In this document: piece after piece, positions 20,955 through 31,326 of the stretch
How positions within the stretch are numbered: the first letter of the stretch is position 1
How the letters are laid out: each line of letters begins with the position of its first letter
Made by a program: the position numbers and the translations under genes
Assembly: GCA_025923455.1 (NCBI GenBank)
Contig: JAICFW010000003.1
Coordinates: 1 to 59,958, forward strand
Direction of reading: 5' to 3'
Source of the DNA: Nitrososphaeraceae archaeon
Lineage (GTDB): Archaea; Thermoproteota; Nitrososphaeria; Nitrososphaerales; Nitrososphaeraceae
Length of the DNA: 59,958 nt
Notes under the pieces: model-generated
The model's database searches: none
The model's input: the letters and a program-made list of their open reading frames with translations, nothing else
Told to the model about the DNA's origin: nothing

Positions 20955-21145
20955 CCTCTAATGCTTTCGTCAAAACCCCGGATATATCTCAAAATTTTTT
21001 CACAGTTAACACATTTATCATACTCATAAAAATCAAAGTCGTTATATTTTCTGAATGAAAAAGTATTTTCATGATTACAAAAGATTCGCTTGAATGCTAT
21101 TAATAGTGGATTCGCCATCCTCATATTTCTTGAACACACGGACAT
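20951..21145 (-). CDS. Hypothetical small protein
   Basis: 64 aa with CNHENTFSFRK...CVNCEK metal-binding-like spacing. Confidence 0.4.
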   Translation of the reverse strand: MSVCSRNMRMANPLLIAFKRIFCNHENTFSFRKYNDFDFYEYDKCVNCEKILRYIRGFDESIRG

Positions 21146-21337
21146 AATAACGATTTTGTTCTAATATTGATAGATTAATTTGTTTTTGATAATTATAGTG
21201 AAATTTAAAGAGGTAATACTAAAAAATCATAAAAACAACCAACCTCTTTCAGTAGCTGTATATCTAACGTGAAATTGATATAATAATAGCAAATTTTTGA
21301 ATGAATCCTTAATGGTTGGTCATAAATCTATCACGCA

Positions 21338-21889
21338 TTGAACCACGATAACGATTTTGAAGAACTTTATGATTCGAGGGAATTTAGAGATAAAGACCTT
21401 GAACAAGTAAACAAGATCAGACACAGGTTAGATAAGGGCGAACAAGTCCAATTTATTGCCAGACAATCAAAGCATAGACCGGGTGGCTCATTTACAACTC
21501 CTGATACAATATTTGTTACCAATAAGAGAATTGTAATCAGAAACCCATCATTACTTGGTGTAAGAGAAAATATTGTATCCGTATCCTATGACAAGATAAC
21601 ATCAATAGAATTGGAAAGAGGAGTTTTTTCATCCAAGATCATAATAAGGGCCCCAGGATTTGCCGACGAAATGAAAGCAATTTCGAAAAAAGTGGCAGAA
21701 CAAATAGTTCAATATGTGAAGAATTCAATGGATAAAATCAGAATTGAATCACAAAAGGGATTGGTAGAAGTCAAAGAATCGGTTGCCGATGGATTATTGA
21801 AGTTGGCCAATCTTAAGGAAAAGGGAGTTCTGAGTGATGAAGAATTTCTAAAAATGAAAAAAGATTTGTTAAATAAGCTACCTGACTAG
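21338..21889 (+). CDS. PH-like domain protein with C-terminal SHOCT motif
   Basis: TIFVTNKRIVIRNPSLLG...YDKITSIELERGVFSSKIIIRAPG (bPH-like); LKLANLKEKGVLSDEEFLKMKKDLL (SHOCT). Confidence 0.8.
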   Translation: MNHDNDFEELYDSREFRDKDLEQVNKIRHRLDKGEQVQFIARQSKHRPGGSFTTPDTIFVTNKRIVIRNPSLLGVRENIVSVSYDKITSIELERGVFSSKIIIRAPGFADEMKAISKKVAEQIVQYVKNSMDKIRIESQKGLVEVKESVADGLLKLANLKEKGVLSDEEFLKMKKDLLNKLPD

Positions 21890-21996
21890 TTCTAGTTTCT
21901 TTTCATTTATTTGTCAAAATAGCGGATTAATCAGATTTCACGGAACTATCCCCTGGTCTATATCCTGTCATCAAGATTGTGACGTGGAGAAGTATA

Positions 21997-22087
21997 TGCC
22001 GTCGGTGAGATTTGAGCTCACGACAGCTCGGTCTTCAGCTTCACCCCATTACTGGTCGAGTGCTCTCCCAGGCTGAGCTACGACGGC
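21997..22087 (-). tRNA. tRNA-Phe(GAA) with 17-nt intron at position 30/31
   Basis: Minus strand: GCCGTCG-TA-GCTC-AGCCTGGGA-GAGC-A-CTCG|ACCAGTAATGGGGTGAA|G-CTGAAGA-CCGAG-CTGTC-GTGAG-CTCAAAT-CTCAC-CGACGGC-A. Removing 17 nt restores the stem CTCGG/CCGAG. BHB: CACT/GGTG central helix, bulges CGA and AAG, inner CCA/TGG. Intron is 22040-22056. Confidence 0.9.
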
Positions 22088-22555
22088 ACAGCTAAACTTC
22101 TGTACGAATTATATATAATCTAATCTTGTCTTGAAATCAACAACATATAGAAAGTTGTGGAATCCCACAAAATCTAGTAATATCTTCCTTGATCTAGCGC
22201 AATATATTCACCAATAGATTGATTTATGGAATTACATTCGGGGATTTTTCTTTCAGGCATATGAAAAATAGAATTATTGACTTCACATTTCCTTATCGAC
22301 TATATTTGAATATCCCATTGACGACCTTTAACTTGCTGCTATAATTTGCAAAAAGACTTTGGCTAACGGTTCTTCTCGCTGTGGTAATTTTGGAAGTAGA
22401 CATATTTATCTAGGCAAAACTGATTCAGTATTTGATTTGATACATTGCACCGCGAATTACGGACCTTAGATTGGATATTTTTTCAAGTTTGTGTGAAACA
22501 ACAATCCTAAGCCAGAAATATGTGAGAAGCATCCTCATCTTGTCCTACGAGATTA

Positions 22556-23755
22556 CTACTCTGTTACATTATTTCTGATTTCTTTTTCAATCGTAAAATA
22601 GTCCTGTACATTGTTATCCGTGTTCTCATAAAAGGTTCCAGTCATGTTAGTATGAGGATTGCCGTTACTAATTTCTACATCCAGAAATCCAAACTTACCT
22701 TCGATCTGTGTGGCCATATAAGGTTGTCGACCTTCAAGTGGATGGAAACCTTCTCCAGCTGTCCCAACAACTGCGTATACTATGCCATCAGTATTACCAT
22801 TATATCCCGTGGTAAAAGCATTTGTTACAGTGGGGTTTGATCCCTTATTAGCATTAAATGTGATTGGATATGTTCTCTGATAGTTGTGATTGTGTCCCTG
22901 TAATACTAAATCAACACCATATCTATCGAACAGAGGATGGTAGATGTTCCTTATGTCGTTTTTCGCTGGATGTGCTGAAGGTGATGTGTAAAAGGGTCCA
23001 TAACTGGTTACTACTATCCAATCAATATCTTCGTTTTCAGATGCGATTTTCAAATCATGCTCAATAAACTTATACTGGTCAGAAGTAACATTAAAGTCGG
23101 ATAAAGTGGACATAACGATAAAATGTACATGTCTATAGTCAAAGGAATAATAAAGTTCATCCAAATCAAAGGCTTTTTTGTATTGATTTAATTTTGTTTC
23201 CCCGTTTTTCACATCATGATAACCAAATGTTATTTGTAACTTATCATAGAAAGGAGAAATTAGATCTAGCCAGCAAGTCGCAGTGTTATCAACGGAAAGA
23301 TCTCCAAGAGGTAGCACCAACTCGGGTCTCCTATCCATCATATTACTGATGATATTTTTGGTATTTTGTGAACATCCAAAATCACCCGCTGCAACAAAAT
23401 TAAAGTTCTTGCGTTCATTATTTCCTTCGTCCTCAAAACCATAGTTAAAATTGAGATTTACGTCTTGATCAACCTTATCTTCATCTTCATCTCCATCTTG
23501 ATCTCTCGGCTCTTCTCTCGGCTCATTTCCTTTACCTTCGTCTCGCCCCTTCTTATCATCATTTCCTTCGTTACCTCTCCCTTTCCCTGAGTCATCCTTA
23601 TTAGGAGCAGCGAAAAGTGATTGGTCATAATCTCTTAGAATATTTGTTGAAATGATAAGAATTGTTGAAAGCACGAGAATACAAGTTATTATTTTACGCT
23701 CTATGATAAAATATCGGGACAACTCAAACTTACTGACTCTGACTATTTTTACCAT
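22556..23755 (-). CDS. Secreted/membrane-anchored metallophosphoesterase (purple acid phosphatase-like)
   Basis: AAGDFGC, GDLSVDN, GHNHNYQRTYPI motifs; N-terminal TM and D/E/K-rich linker. Confidence 0.88.
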   Translation of the reverse strand: MVKIVRVSKFELSRYFIIERKIITCILVLSTILIISTNILRDYDQSLFAAPNKDDSGKGRGNEGNDDKKGRDEGKGNEPREEPRDQDGDEDEDKVDQDVNLNFNYGFEDEGNNERKNFNFVAAGDFGCSQNTKNIISNMMDRRPELVLPLGDLSVDNTATCWLDLISPFYDKLQITFGYHDVKNGETKLNQYKKAFDLDELYYSFDYRHVHFIVMSTLSDFNVTSDQYKFIEHDLKIASENEDIDWIVVTSYGPFYTSPSAHPAKNDIRNIYHPLFDRYGVDLVLQGHNHNYQRTYPITFNANKGSNPTVTNAFTTGYNGNTDGIVYAVVGTAGEGFHPLEGRQPYMATQIEGKFGFLDVEISNGNPHTNMTGTFYENTDNNVQDYFTIEKEIRNNVTE

Positions 23756-24058
23756 AAATGCTTTATGAATTTTTACTTTAGCGATAAAAGCATTTTAACA
23801 AAAAATAGAAAATGAGAGATAATGGAATAATAACGCATTATGAAGCTGATTCCATTTAGCGATTTTATTATCCCCAGTTGAATGATAATCTGAATGAAAT
23901 TGATGTTCCCGAAACTTCATCCTCTTGCGCTTGCTGAACTTGCATGCATCATAGAGGGAAAACCTATAATATTGGAACTAATTATCTAACTAGTTCTATC
24001 TATGGTACTATCTTCCTTAATGTAAATAAACCATAATCAGTTTTAAAAATTAATTACG

Positions 24059-24220
24059 ATGGATAATACAGATTTAAAGATGGTCGAGGAAACTCCCGAG
24101 GAAAGGCGAAAACGGTTCCTTATAGAATTTGAAAAGCCCTTCAAATGTGAGAAGTGTAATGAGAGATTCAAGAAGAAGAAATATCTCAAAGAGCACAAAA
24201 TAGAGGTTCATTCTTACTAA
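24059..24220 (+). CDS. Small C2H2 zinc-finger protein (53 aa), not in ORF track
   Basis: MDNTDLKMVEETPEERRKRFLIEFEKPFKCEKCNERFKKKKYLKEHKIEVHSY*: C-x2-C-x12-H-x4-H. Confidence 0.8.
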   Translation: MDNTDLKMVEETPEERRKRFLIEFEKPFKCEKCNERFKKKKYLKEHKIEVHSY

Positions 24221-24361
24221 TTTTCTTAACTGGTACACCTCGTTTTATCAAAGGAAATAGAATCACATCATACAAACTATCTGAAGGATTTAATAATCGT
24301 AATTATTTGAGGAGTTTCATATAAAAAAATTTATGGAATCAGCTAATATAGTGATTCGATC

Positions 24362-24916
24362 TTGAAAATTTACACTAAAACCGGTGATAAGGGAGAGACT
24401 GGATTGACTGATGGTTCCAGGACCCTGAAATCTGATTTAAGAATAATTGCATATGGCAATGTTGATGAGACAAATTCTCATATTGGACTGATAATTTCAC
24501 ACATCAAGGGGAATTCAATTTTTAATGATCTAGAAAGAATACTCCTAGACATTCAGCATGACTTGTTCGTAATAGGAGCAGAGTTGGCAAATCCCAAAAA
24601 TATGAAGGATGATAAGATGCTGGTCAAAAAAGAAATGATAACTAATATAGAGAGTTATATTGACAAACTTGAATCCGAACTAGCGCCAATAACTTATTTC
24701 ATCCTTCCCGGTGGTACCACTGAATCCTCCTTACTCCATATTTGTAGAACCGTCATAAGACGTGCTGAAAGATCTACAGTTGCACTATCTAATGAACAAA
24801 AAATAAATCAGGATATTCTCATCTACCTAAACAGATTATCAGATTTACTGTTCGTTCTTGCAAGAGTTACTAATAAACGACAAAATTGCATTGATATTCC
24901 CTGGAAACTAAAATGA
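24362..24916 (+). CDS. Cob(I)alamin adenosyltransferase, PduO type
   Basis: MKIYTKTGDKGETGLTDGSR, VDETNSHIGL, CRTVIRRAERSTV, YLNRLSDLLFVLAR. Confidence 0.95.
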   Translation: MKIYTKTGDKGETGLTDGSRTLKSDLRIIAYGNVDETNSHIGLIISHIKGNSIFNDLERILLDIQHDLFVIGAELANPKNMKDDKMLVKKEMITNIESYIDKLESELAPITYFILPGGTTESSLLHICRTVIRRAERSTVALSNEQKINQDILIYLNRLSDLLFVLARVTNKRQNCIDIPWKLK

Positions 24917-25244
24917 GCTTGATTACTTTCAAATCACTGATATTGTAAATTATGAAAAAGATTTGCGTGGTTATAGCTTCTTTGAAGGAAGCGAATCATC
25001 TACTACTAAATTACCTATAGTGAGTAAACTTAGGTAAGCCAAGTTATTATAATAAGATGCAGAAATAAAAATACCTTTTACACCACAAATTGGTACCATC
25101 ATACAAGCCGGCGGGATACTCTACGCATAGAACATTCCCTGCCGACCTACAAAAGTATCAACCTTTAATGACCAATAAATTGACATGATTTTCAAACGCA
25201 TGGAATATTTTAAATATGCTTGATTAACTTTCATTGGTTTTGTA

Positions 25245-25559
25245 ATGACTCTTGAAGACAAAGACATTATTCAAGTCGATGCGACCGTAATCATAGGTGT
25301 TATGATTCTTCTAACACTTTCCATAGGATTCGATTCGTCCATTATTTCTCAAAAGGATCAGAATATTACTAGGTTGATGATTACATTGGCAATAATAGCG
25401 CCGTTCACTGCATCTGCAGTGCTAGCCATCATGACAAACTTGACAAATAAGCACATAGAAATACTCAAGAAAACATCCATAATAATAATGGCGGTTGGAT
25501 TTGGTTACTTAATATTCGTAATTGCTGCCTTTATGGCATCGATTTACTATCTTATTTAA
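25245..25559 (+). CDS. Small integral membrane protein
   Basis: 104 aa, three hydrophobic segments. Confidence 0.6.
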   Translation: MTLEDKDIIQVDATVIIGVMILLTLSIGFDSSIISQKDQNITRLMITLAIIAPFTASAVLAIMTNLTNKHIEILKKTSIIIMAVGFGYLIFVIAAFMASIYYLI

Positions 25560-26028
25560 CTGTCCATTTGAATATCAAGTTTAATGAGGCAATATATAAT
25601 GCATCGATAGGATCGCCAAAACATTTGGTTACCAAGAATAGGAAACGAGTAGAATATTGCTGATAAGGAAGAATGACAGTCCTCATTTCGGTATACTAGA
25701 CCGTATGGGCACAAAGTTTGAGTGCAGGCCAAACTATAAGTTCCAAATTAAACCCTCTTCCAGATATCAGCCATAACTATACCCATAGACCAATTAGATT
25801 TAAATACAAATTAGGCTACCAAATTACTACTGTTTAGAATTGGAACGGACGAGAAATGTTCTACTTTTGATATTCATTACAACCATCTTGGCTATAGTAA
25901 GCAGTGCTGTACTGTATTTTCTTGATCATTTTCTCCATATTCTATTGATACTGTATGAATACACTTCAATAATACCAGATACATTTAATCCGTCATTCCA
26001 ATCAGTCTGAGAATTACATTATATTAAT

Positions 26029-26631
26029 ATGAATCAGAATTCATTACAGAATATGAGCCTTGGACATAGCCAAAAATCTGACCTTGTGAGTTTTTTTCAT
26101 GTTGTTTGTAATCTTAAAAAGGTAAGACGATCGGGCTGGGTACATAAATCTAACATTTCATCACCGGAATCTGTGGCTGACCATTCTTATTCAATGTGTA
26201 TGGTGTCAATGGTTCTTTCAGAAATATTGAATCTAGATACAGAACATATAATGAAGATGGCAAATTTACATGACCTAGCTGAATCAATAGTTGGCGACAA
26301 CACGCCCGATATGATATCTCATGATGAAAAAATAATGCAAGAATCCAAGACTATGCGAGAAATTATTTCCAAACTGCCTGATAATCTCCATAAAAAATAT
26401 CTCGATATTTGGAATGAGTATGTTGAAAATAAAACAGTTAGTTCTAAATTTGTTCACAACATAGACAAGCTGGAAATGGCTCTGCAAGCAAAGGAATATG
26501 AACTAGATGGATATTCTAAACAATCTCTGCAAGTATTCTTAAGATCTGCTGCTGAGTACATTTCGAAGGATAAATTTGAACTTGTTTCTGAAATTTTGCT
26601 AACTATAAATGGTGATTCAGATAACATATGA
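26029..26631 (+). CDS. HD-domain phosphohydrolase (YfbR/HDDC2-like)
   Basis: ESVADHSYSMCMVSM, ANLHDLAESIVGD, HNIDKLEMALQAKEY. Confidence 0.9.
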   Translation: MNQNSLQNMSLGHSQKSDLVSFFHVVCNLKKVRRSGWVHKSNISSPESVADHSYSMCMVSMVLSEILNLDTEHIMKMANLHDLAESIVGDNTPDMISHDEKIMQESKTMREIISKLPDNLHKKYLDIWNEYVENKTVSSKFVHNIDKLEMALQAKEYELDGYSKQSLQVFLRSAAEYISKDKFELVSEILLTINGDSDNI

Positions 26632-26694
26632 ATAAACCATATCAGCATAGGTAGATTCACAAAATAAACTTAAAAAGCAGAGTCAAGTCTGATG

Positions 26695-27933
26695 TTAGGT
26701 CGCATCACTTGGTGGTGCATTAACTGTAGTTCCCCTTACATCAAAAAGTCCCATCCAACCCAAATCAGTAAAAAGGGTCTGATGTGCATGGAACATGTAA
26801 GTTCCAGGATAATCATAAGTAAATTCCATTATTCCTCTATCACCTTTTGTTAACGTTACTATATCTGTTAAATAGTCAGCAGTTTTATTAGTACCAGCCG
26901 AATAATAATCAAACATTGCTCCATGCACGTGAATCGAATTCACCGAGTCAAATTCAAGCATGTTAACAATATACACACGATATAGTTCTCCTGTGTGAAC
27001 TACAATAGGATTCATCATGTAATCAAATGCTTTTCCATTTACTGTGTAGATTTCATTAACTCTTTTTTCTCTAGATGCACTTTCAGTATTTCCACTTTCT
27101 GGAATTGAAGGAACGGTAACATCATTCATGTTACTCATATTCGTACCTGCGTTAGTATTGTTGTTACTACTTGAGTTCAAGGGCAAATTGGTTTCTACAC
27201 CATCAATTGAATCAACTGGCGGCAATGTTATCGGCCCTTCAAGATCTAAATCCAGGTCATAACCGTTAAGGAGCATAGCCATTTCTGTCATTTGAGGACG
27301 AGGCTCTTTTGGATCTATTATCATCATTCCATACAATCCCCTGTTGATATGGTCTGCCATTGGCTCCACGTGACAGTAATAGGGATACACCCCATATGGT
27401 CCTGCAACAAATTCGTACGTAAAACTTCTGCCTGGAGAAATTGTCCCGCCCGGTTGTCCTGTCATCGTAAATGCATTATTCTTAACATAATGAGTTGGCT
27501 GTGAATAAAGTGAGTGAGCGTGAGTGTTCTCGTTACTATTAATAACTCTAATTCGAACTAAATCTCCTTCTGTGACTCTTATTGTGGGTCCCGGTATTGT
27601 ACCATTAAACGTCCAACCCTCAAAAATATGACCTTCATAAGTAATAGGTATCTTTTGATTTTCCTCAACAATTAATGTAAATTGTCTTACTGTCTTTCCG
27701 CTTTCATCCTTAGATATATGACCACAGTTAAAATGAGTAAGATATTCTACTGGTGTGGGTTTTTTACTAAGATTTGTAGTACAATTTTTTATCTTGTCGT
27801 ATTCTTCTTGAGAAATTGGAGATGTTATAGACTGGCCATCCGCGGGAATATTCATGAAAGGAAAATTTACAGATGGTAAAATCAAAATAATTGACATGGC
27901 TAATGCAATGAAGTATGCATTTTGCCAGAACAT
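26695..27933 (-). CDS. Two-domain multicopper oxidase (NirK-like)
   Basis: Cu ligand motifs HAHSLY, YYCHVEPMADHINRGLYGMM, HVHG, FHAHQ; N-terminal signal/TM. Confidence 0.88.
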   Translation of the reverse strand: MFWQNAYFIALAMSIILILPSVNFPFMNIPADGQSITSPISQEEYDKIKNCTTNLSKKPTPVEYLTHFNCGHISKDESGKTVRQFTLIVEENQKIPITYEGHIFEGWTFNGTIPGPTIRVTEGDLVRIRVINSNENTHAHSLYSQPTHYVKNNAFTMTGQPGGTISPGRSFTYEFVAGPYGVYPYYCHVEPMADHINRGLYGMMIIDPKEPRPQMTEMAMLLNGYDLDLDLEGPITLPPVDSIDGVETNLPLNSSSNNNTNAGTNMSNMNDVTVPSIPESGNTESASREKRVNEIYTVNGKAFDYMMNPIVVHTGELYRVYIVNMLEFDSVNSIHVHGAMFDYYSAGTNKTADYLTDIVTLTKGDRGIMEFTYDYPGTYMFHAHQTLFTDLGWMGLFDVRGTTVNAPPSDAT

Positions 27934-28220
27934 ATTTGATCAAGAATACATTTCTTATAAAAATGTTAATCATTTATCAATTAGACTGTAATACAAGACG
28001 AACATCTTGATTTGCATTGCACAACATCATTACTCTTACAACTTTGAAGGGATAGAATTCTAACGTTTCCAATTTACCTCCTATTTTCATATTCAATAGA
28101 AGTCTCTCTTCTTACTCTTTTGTCTGGAATATTGTTCCTTTATACTCTTGGCACCAAAATAGTTAGATTCAACTCTGACACGCTAAACGCAAATATAAAA
28201 GAGGAGTACATACTCAATAA

Positions 28221-28547
28221 ATGCAGTATTTCACGGCTTTGAAAATAGGGGAAAAAAGAGTTAGAGCTGCTCAAGAGCTTTTAAATAAATATACAGGAAA
28301 CATTGCTATGCCTGCGTTAGCATTAAAGGACAATAATAATAACACTTGGGAACCTGTTGGGGAAGAAAATTTTTTCACCACTGTAAAGGATCAGAATGGG
28401 TACTTGATTGCGATATGTGATAAAAATGGAATTGCAAAAACAGTTGCACAATGGTTTATTGAAGTCAAAAAAGATGAAATAGTTAGCAAGATAATTCAAG
28501 ATGAAAACCTTCCTGAATATAACGGCAAAGTGATACTTCCAATTTAA
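28221..28547 (+). CDS. Conserved hypothetical protein
   Basis: 108-aa ORF, no family recognised. Confidence 0.6.
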   Translation: MQYFTALKIGEKRVRAAQELLNKYTGNIAMPALALKDNNNNTWEPVGEENFFTTVKDQNGYLIAICDKNGIAKTVAQWFIEVKKDEIVSKIIQDENLPEYNGKVILPI

Positions 28548-28580
28548 CACTTAAGTAGATTTAATATTTAGTGATCTTAG

Positions 28581-29819
28581 TTGAAAAGAAAATTCGACCA
28601 GACCATAGAGATCAAAGGTCATCTAATTGATTCGATGATCCTGACAAGAATTTTTGACAAGATTATGGACTTAAAAGGGGATTTTAATGTTCTCGAATTT
28701 CATGTCGGAAAAAAGAAGGATGAATTAAGTTATGCAAGATTATCAGTATCAGGAAAAAATAAGAAACATCTTGACCAATTATTAGAATCAGTCTTTATTG
28801 AAGGCGCTCAACCTACAAAAATTGACGGTGTTACACTAAAACCTGCCCCAAGCGACATGGTAATGCCAAGGGATTTTTACAGCACAACTAACAATACCAC
28901 ACAAATTTTCTTCCATAATGAATGGATTGATGTCGAAAATATGATGATGGATAAATGCATTGTGGTTGATGCAAGTAACAAAAGTGCAGAGTGTAGGAAA
29001 ATTAGAGATATCCGAAGAGGAGATATGATAGTTACGGGTGAAAAAGGAGTCAGGATATTACCTGAAGAACGTCCAAGAGAAGGAGTGGATATTTTTCAAT
29101 TCATGAGTAGTACAAGTTCCAGTGAAAGACCTACTCAGCAAATTGCAAGAAAAATAGCAATGGATATTTACAATACAAAAAATAGCGGTGGGAAAATAGT
29201 TGTCACAGCAGGACCAGTTGTCGTCCATTCTGGCGCTTCAGATTCGTTAGCAAAGATGATAAGAATGGGTTACGTAAATGGACTACTTACGGGCAATGCC
29301 TTAGCAGTACATGATATAGAAAATTCATTATTTGGAACTTCCCTCGGCATGAACGTAAAAAACGGAACGTTGGCAATTCGCGGTCACAGAAACCACATGC
29401 AGGCTATTAATGAAGTTTTTAGGGCAGGCTCTATAGAGGAAATGGTGAAAAAGAATATTCTAAAATCTGGAATAATGTATGAGTGTATAAAGAATAATGT
29501 AGAGTACGCCCTTTGCGGATCTATAAGAGACGATGGCCCAATTCCAGGCGTGATTACCGATATTTTACAAGCCCAGAACAGATATAGGGCAATATTGAGA
29601 GATACGAAAATGGTTATTATGATTTCTACTATGTTACACTCAATTGCGGTTGGAAATATGATACCTGCAAGAGTAAAGGTTGTTGCCGTGGATATTAGTC
29701 AGGCCGTCGTAACAAAACTGCTCGATAGAGGAACAACACAGGCTATAGGAATAGTTAGTGATATCGGGGCATTCCTTCCGATGGTTTTGCATCAGTTAGA
29801 CCAAATTTCCAAAAAATAG
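28581..29819 (+). CDS. LOR/SDH-domain family protein (archaeal TIGR00300-like)
   Basis: KRKFDQTIEIKGHLIDSMILTRIFDKIMDLKGDFNVLEFHVGKKK and a Rossmann-like C-terminal half. Confidence 0.8.
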   Translation: MKRKFDQTIEIKGHLIDSMILTRIFDKIMDLKGDFNVLEFHVGKKKDELSYARLSVSGKNKKHLDQLLESVFIEGAQPTKIDGVTLKPAPSDMVMPRDFYSTTNNTTQIFFHNEWIDVENMMMDKCIVVDASNKSAECRKIRDIRRGDMIVTGEKGVRILPEERPREGVDIFQFMSSTSSSERPTQQIARKIAMDIYNTKNSGGKIVVTAGPVVVHSGASDSLAKMIRMGYVNGLLTGNALAVHDIENSLFGTSLGMNVKNGTLAIRGHRNHMQAINEVFRAGSIEEMVKKNILKSGIMYECIKNNVEYALCGSIRDDGPIPGVITDILQAQNRYRAILRDTKMVIMISTMLHSIAVGNMIPARVKVVAVDISQAVVTKLLDRGTTQAIGIVSDIGAFLPMVLHQLDQISKK

Positions 29820-29880
29820 TTCTATTGTCTTGAAGAATCTATACAGGATAATTAATTCATTATCATTGCATTAATGAAAA

Positions 29881-31326
29881 TCACTGTTTCTCGGGATCAC
29901 TTAATTTGCTATTTATTAGACGTATAGCGATTTTTGGATCTGCTCGTCCATTGGTAAACTTCATTACCTTACCTAACAAGAAATTGATTGCCTCGAGATT
30001 CTTTTTTGCGTCTTCAACTGCAGACTTTTCGGAATCAAAAACTGACTGAACAGCATCCATTATTGTTTTTTCGTCAGCTATTTTGTAGGAATTACTGCTA
30101 TTGACAACCTCCGATGGTAACTTTCCACTTTCAAATATTTTAACTAGAATATCCTTTGCAGTAATTCTGCTAATCTTATTACTTTCAATCAATTTCGCTA
30201 ATTCCGCGATATGCTCCGGTTTGACTTTCAAGTTCTTCAAGTAATCCGTACTCTCAGTATCATCTTCGATCAAACTTTTAAAGTCAGTAACTAGGATGTT
30301 TGCTATTTCAGTTGGTGAAAAGTGTAATTTCAAAGTAGACTCAAAGAAATCTGCCAATTTTTTGTCATTTATGAGAATATTGGAGGTATGTTCCGAAAGT
30401 TTATATTTTGATATAAAGCGTTCAAATCTTTGATTTGGTAGTTCTGGCATTCGTTGCTTTAGATTAGCAACAAAATCACTGCCTAAGACGATTACTGGAA
30501 TATCGGGTTCCGGAAAATAACGATAATCATGTTCCTCTTCTTTACTCCTGGCCTTAAATGTAATTTTTTTCTTATCATCCCAGTGTCGAGTTTCATGTTC
30601 TATGTTGAGATTGCGGTTATACACACTGGACTGCCTGGTGATTTCATAATTGATGGCCTTTTCAACCTCCTTGAAGGAATTGATATTCTTGATTTCTACT
30701 TTGTTACCACCGTTCATGGACACATTTACATCACACCTAACCGAGCCCTCAAGTAGAGTGTCACATACGCCAAGATGTTCAAGTGTCAGGGATAGTTTAT
30801 TTAGAAATTGTCTGACTTCCTTTGGACCTGTGAAATCAGGTTCTGTAACTATTTCAATTAAGGCAACTCCTGCCCTGTTATAATCTATCAATGCAGTATT
30901 TCTGACATTCATTCCACCTTCAGAATAAACGATCCTGCCTGGATCTTCTTCCAATTGTATTCTACTGATTCTAATTTGCTTTGCATCATCCAGCTCGTAT
31001 TTGCCGTCTGTCCCTATACTAGAAATTCCATAAACATTGTACTGGGTAATCTGAAAATTTTTTGGTAGATCAGGATAAAAATAATTCTTACGGTAAAACA
31101 TAATTTTGTCTGGCACTTTACACCCTAATGCTATAGAAGTCATTGTTGAATATTCAATTGCCTTTTGATTGATATTTGGTAAGGAACCAGGAAGTCCACA
31201 ACATATTTCACAAATGTTACGGTTCGGTCTAAGATCTCGATAATTACCCCTACATGAACAAAACAATTTACTATTGAGGGCAGTTATTTGAGCATGAATT
31301 TCTAATCCAATCATTACCAAGCTCAT
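29881..31326 (-). CDS. gatB: Aspartyl/glutamyl-tRNA amidotransferase subunit B
   Basis: IGLEIHAQI, CxC...CxxC zinc site (CSCRGNYRDLRPNRNICEICCGLPGSLP), YNRAGVALIEIVTEPD. Confidence 0.97.
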   Translation of the reverse strand: MSLVMIGLEIHAQITALNSKLFCSCRGNYRDLRPNRNICEICCGLPGSLPNINQKAIEYSTMTSIALGCKVPDKIMFYRKNYFYPDLPKNFQITQYNVYGISSIGTDGKYELDDAKQIRISRIQLEEDPGRIVYSEGGMNVRNTALIDYNRAGVALIEIVTEPDFTGPKEVRQFLNKLSLTLEHLGVCDTLLEGSVRCDVNVSMNGGNKVEIKNINSFKEVEKAINYEITRQSSVYNRNLNIEHETRHWDDKKKITFKARSKEEEHDYRYFPEPDIPVIVLGSDFVANLKQRMPELPNQRFERFISKYKLSEHTSNILINDKKLADFFESTLKLHFSPTEIANILVTDFKSLIEDDTESTDYLKNLKVKPEHIAELAKLIESNKISRITAKDILVKIFESGKLPSEVVNSSNSYKIADEKTIMDAVQSVFDSEKSAVEDAKKNLEAINFLLGKVMKFTNGRADPKIAIRLINSKLSDPEKQ

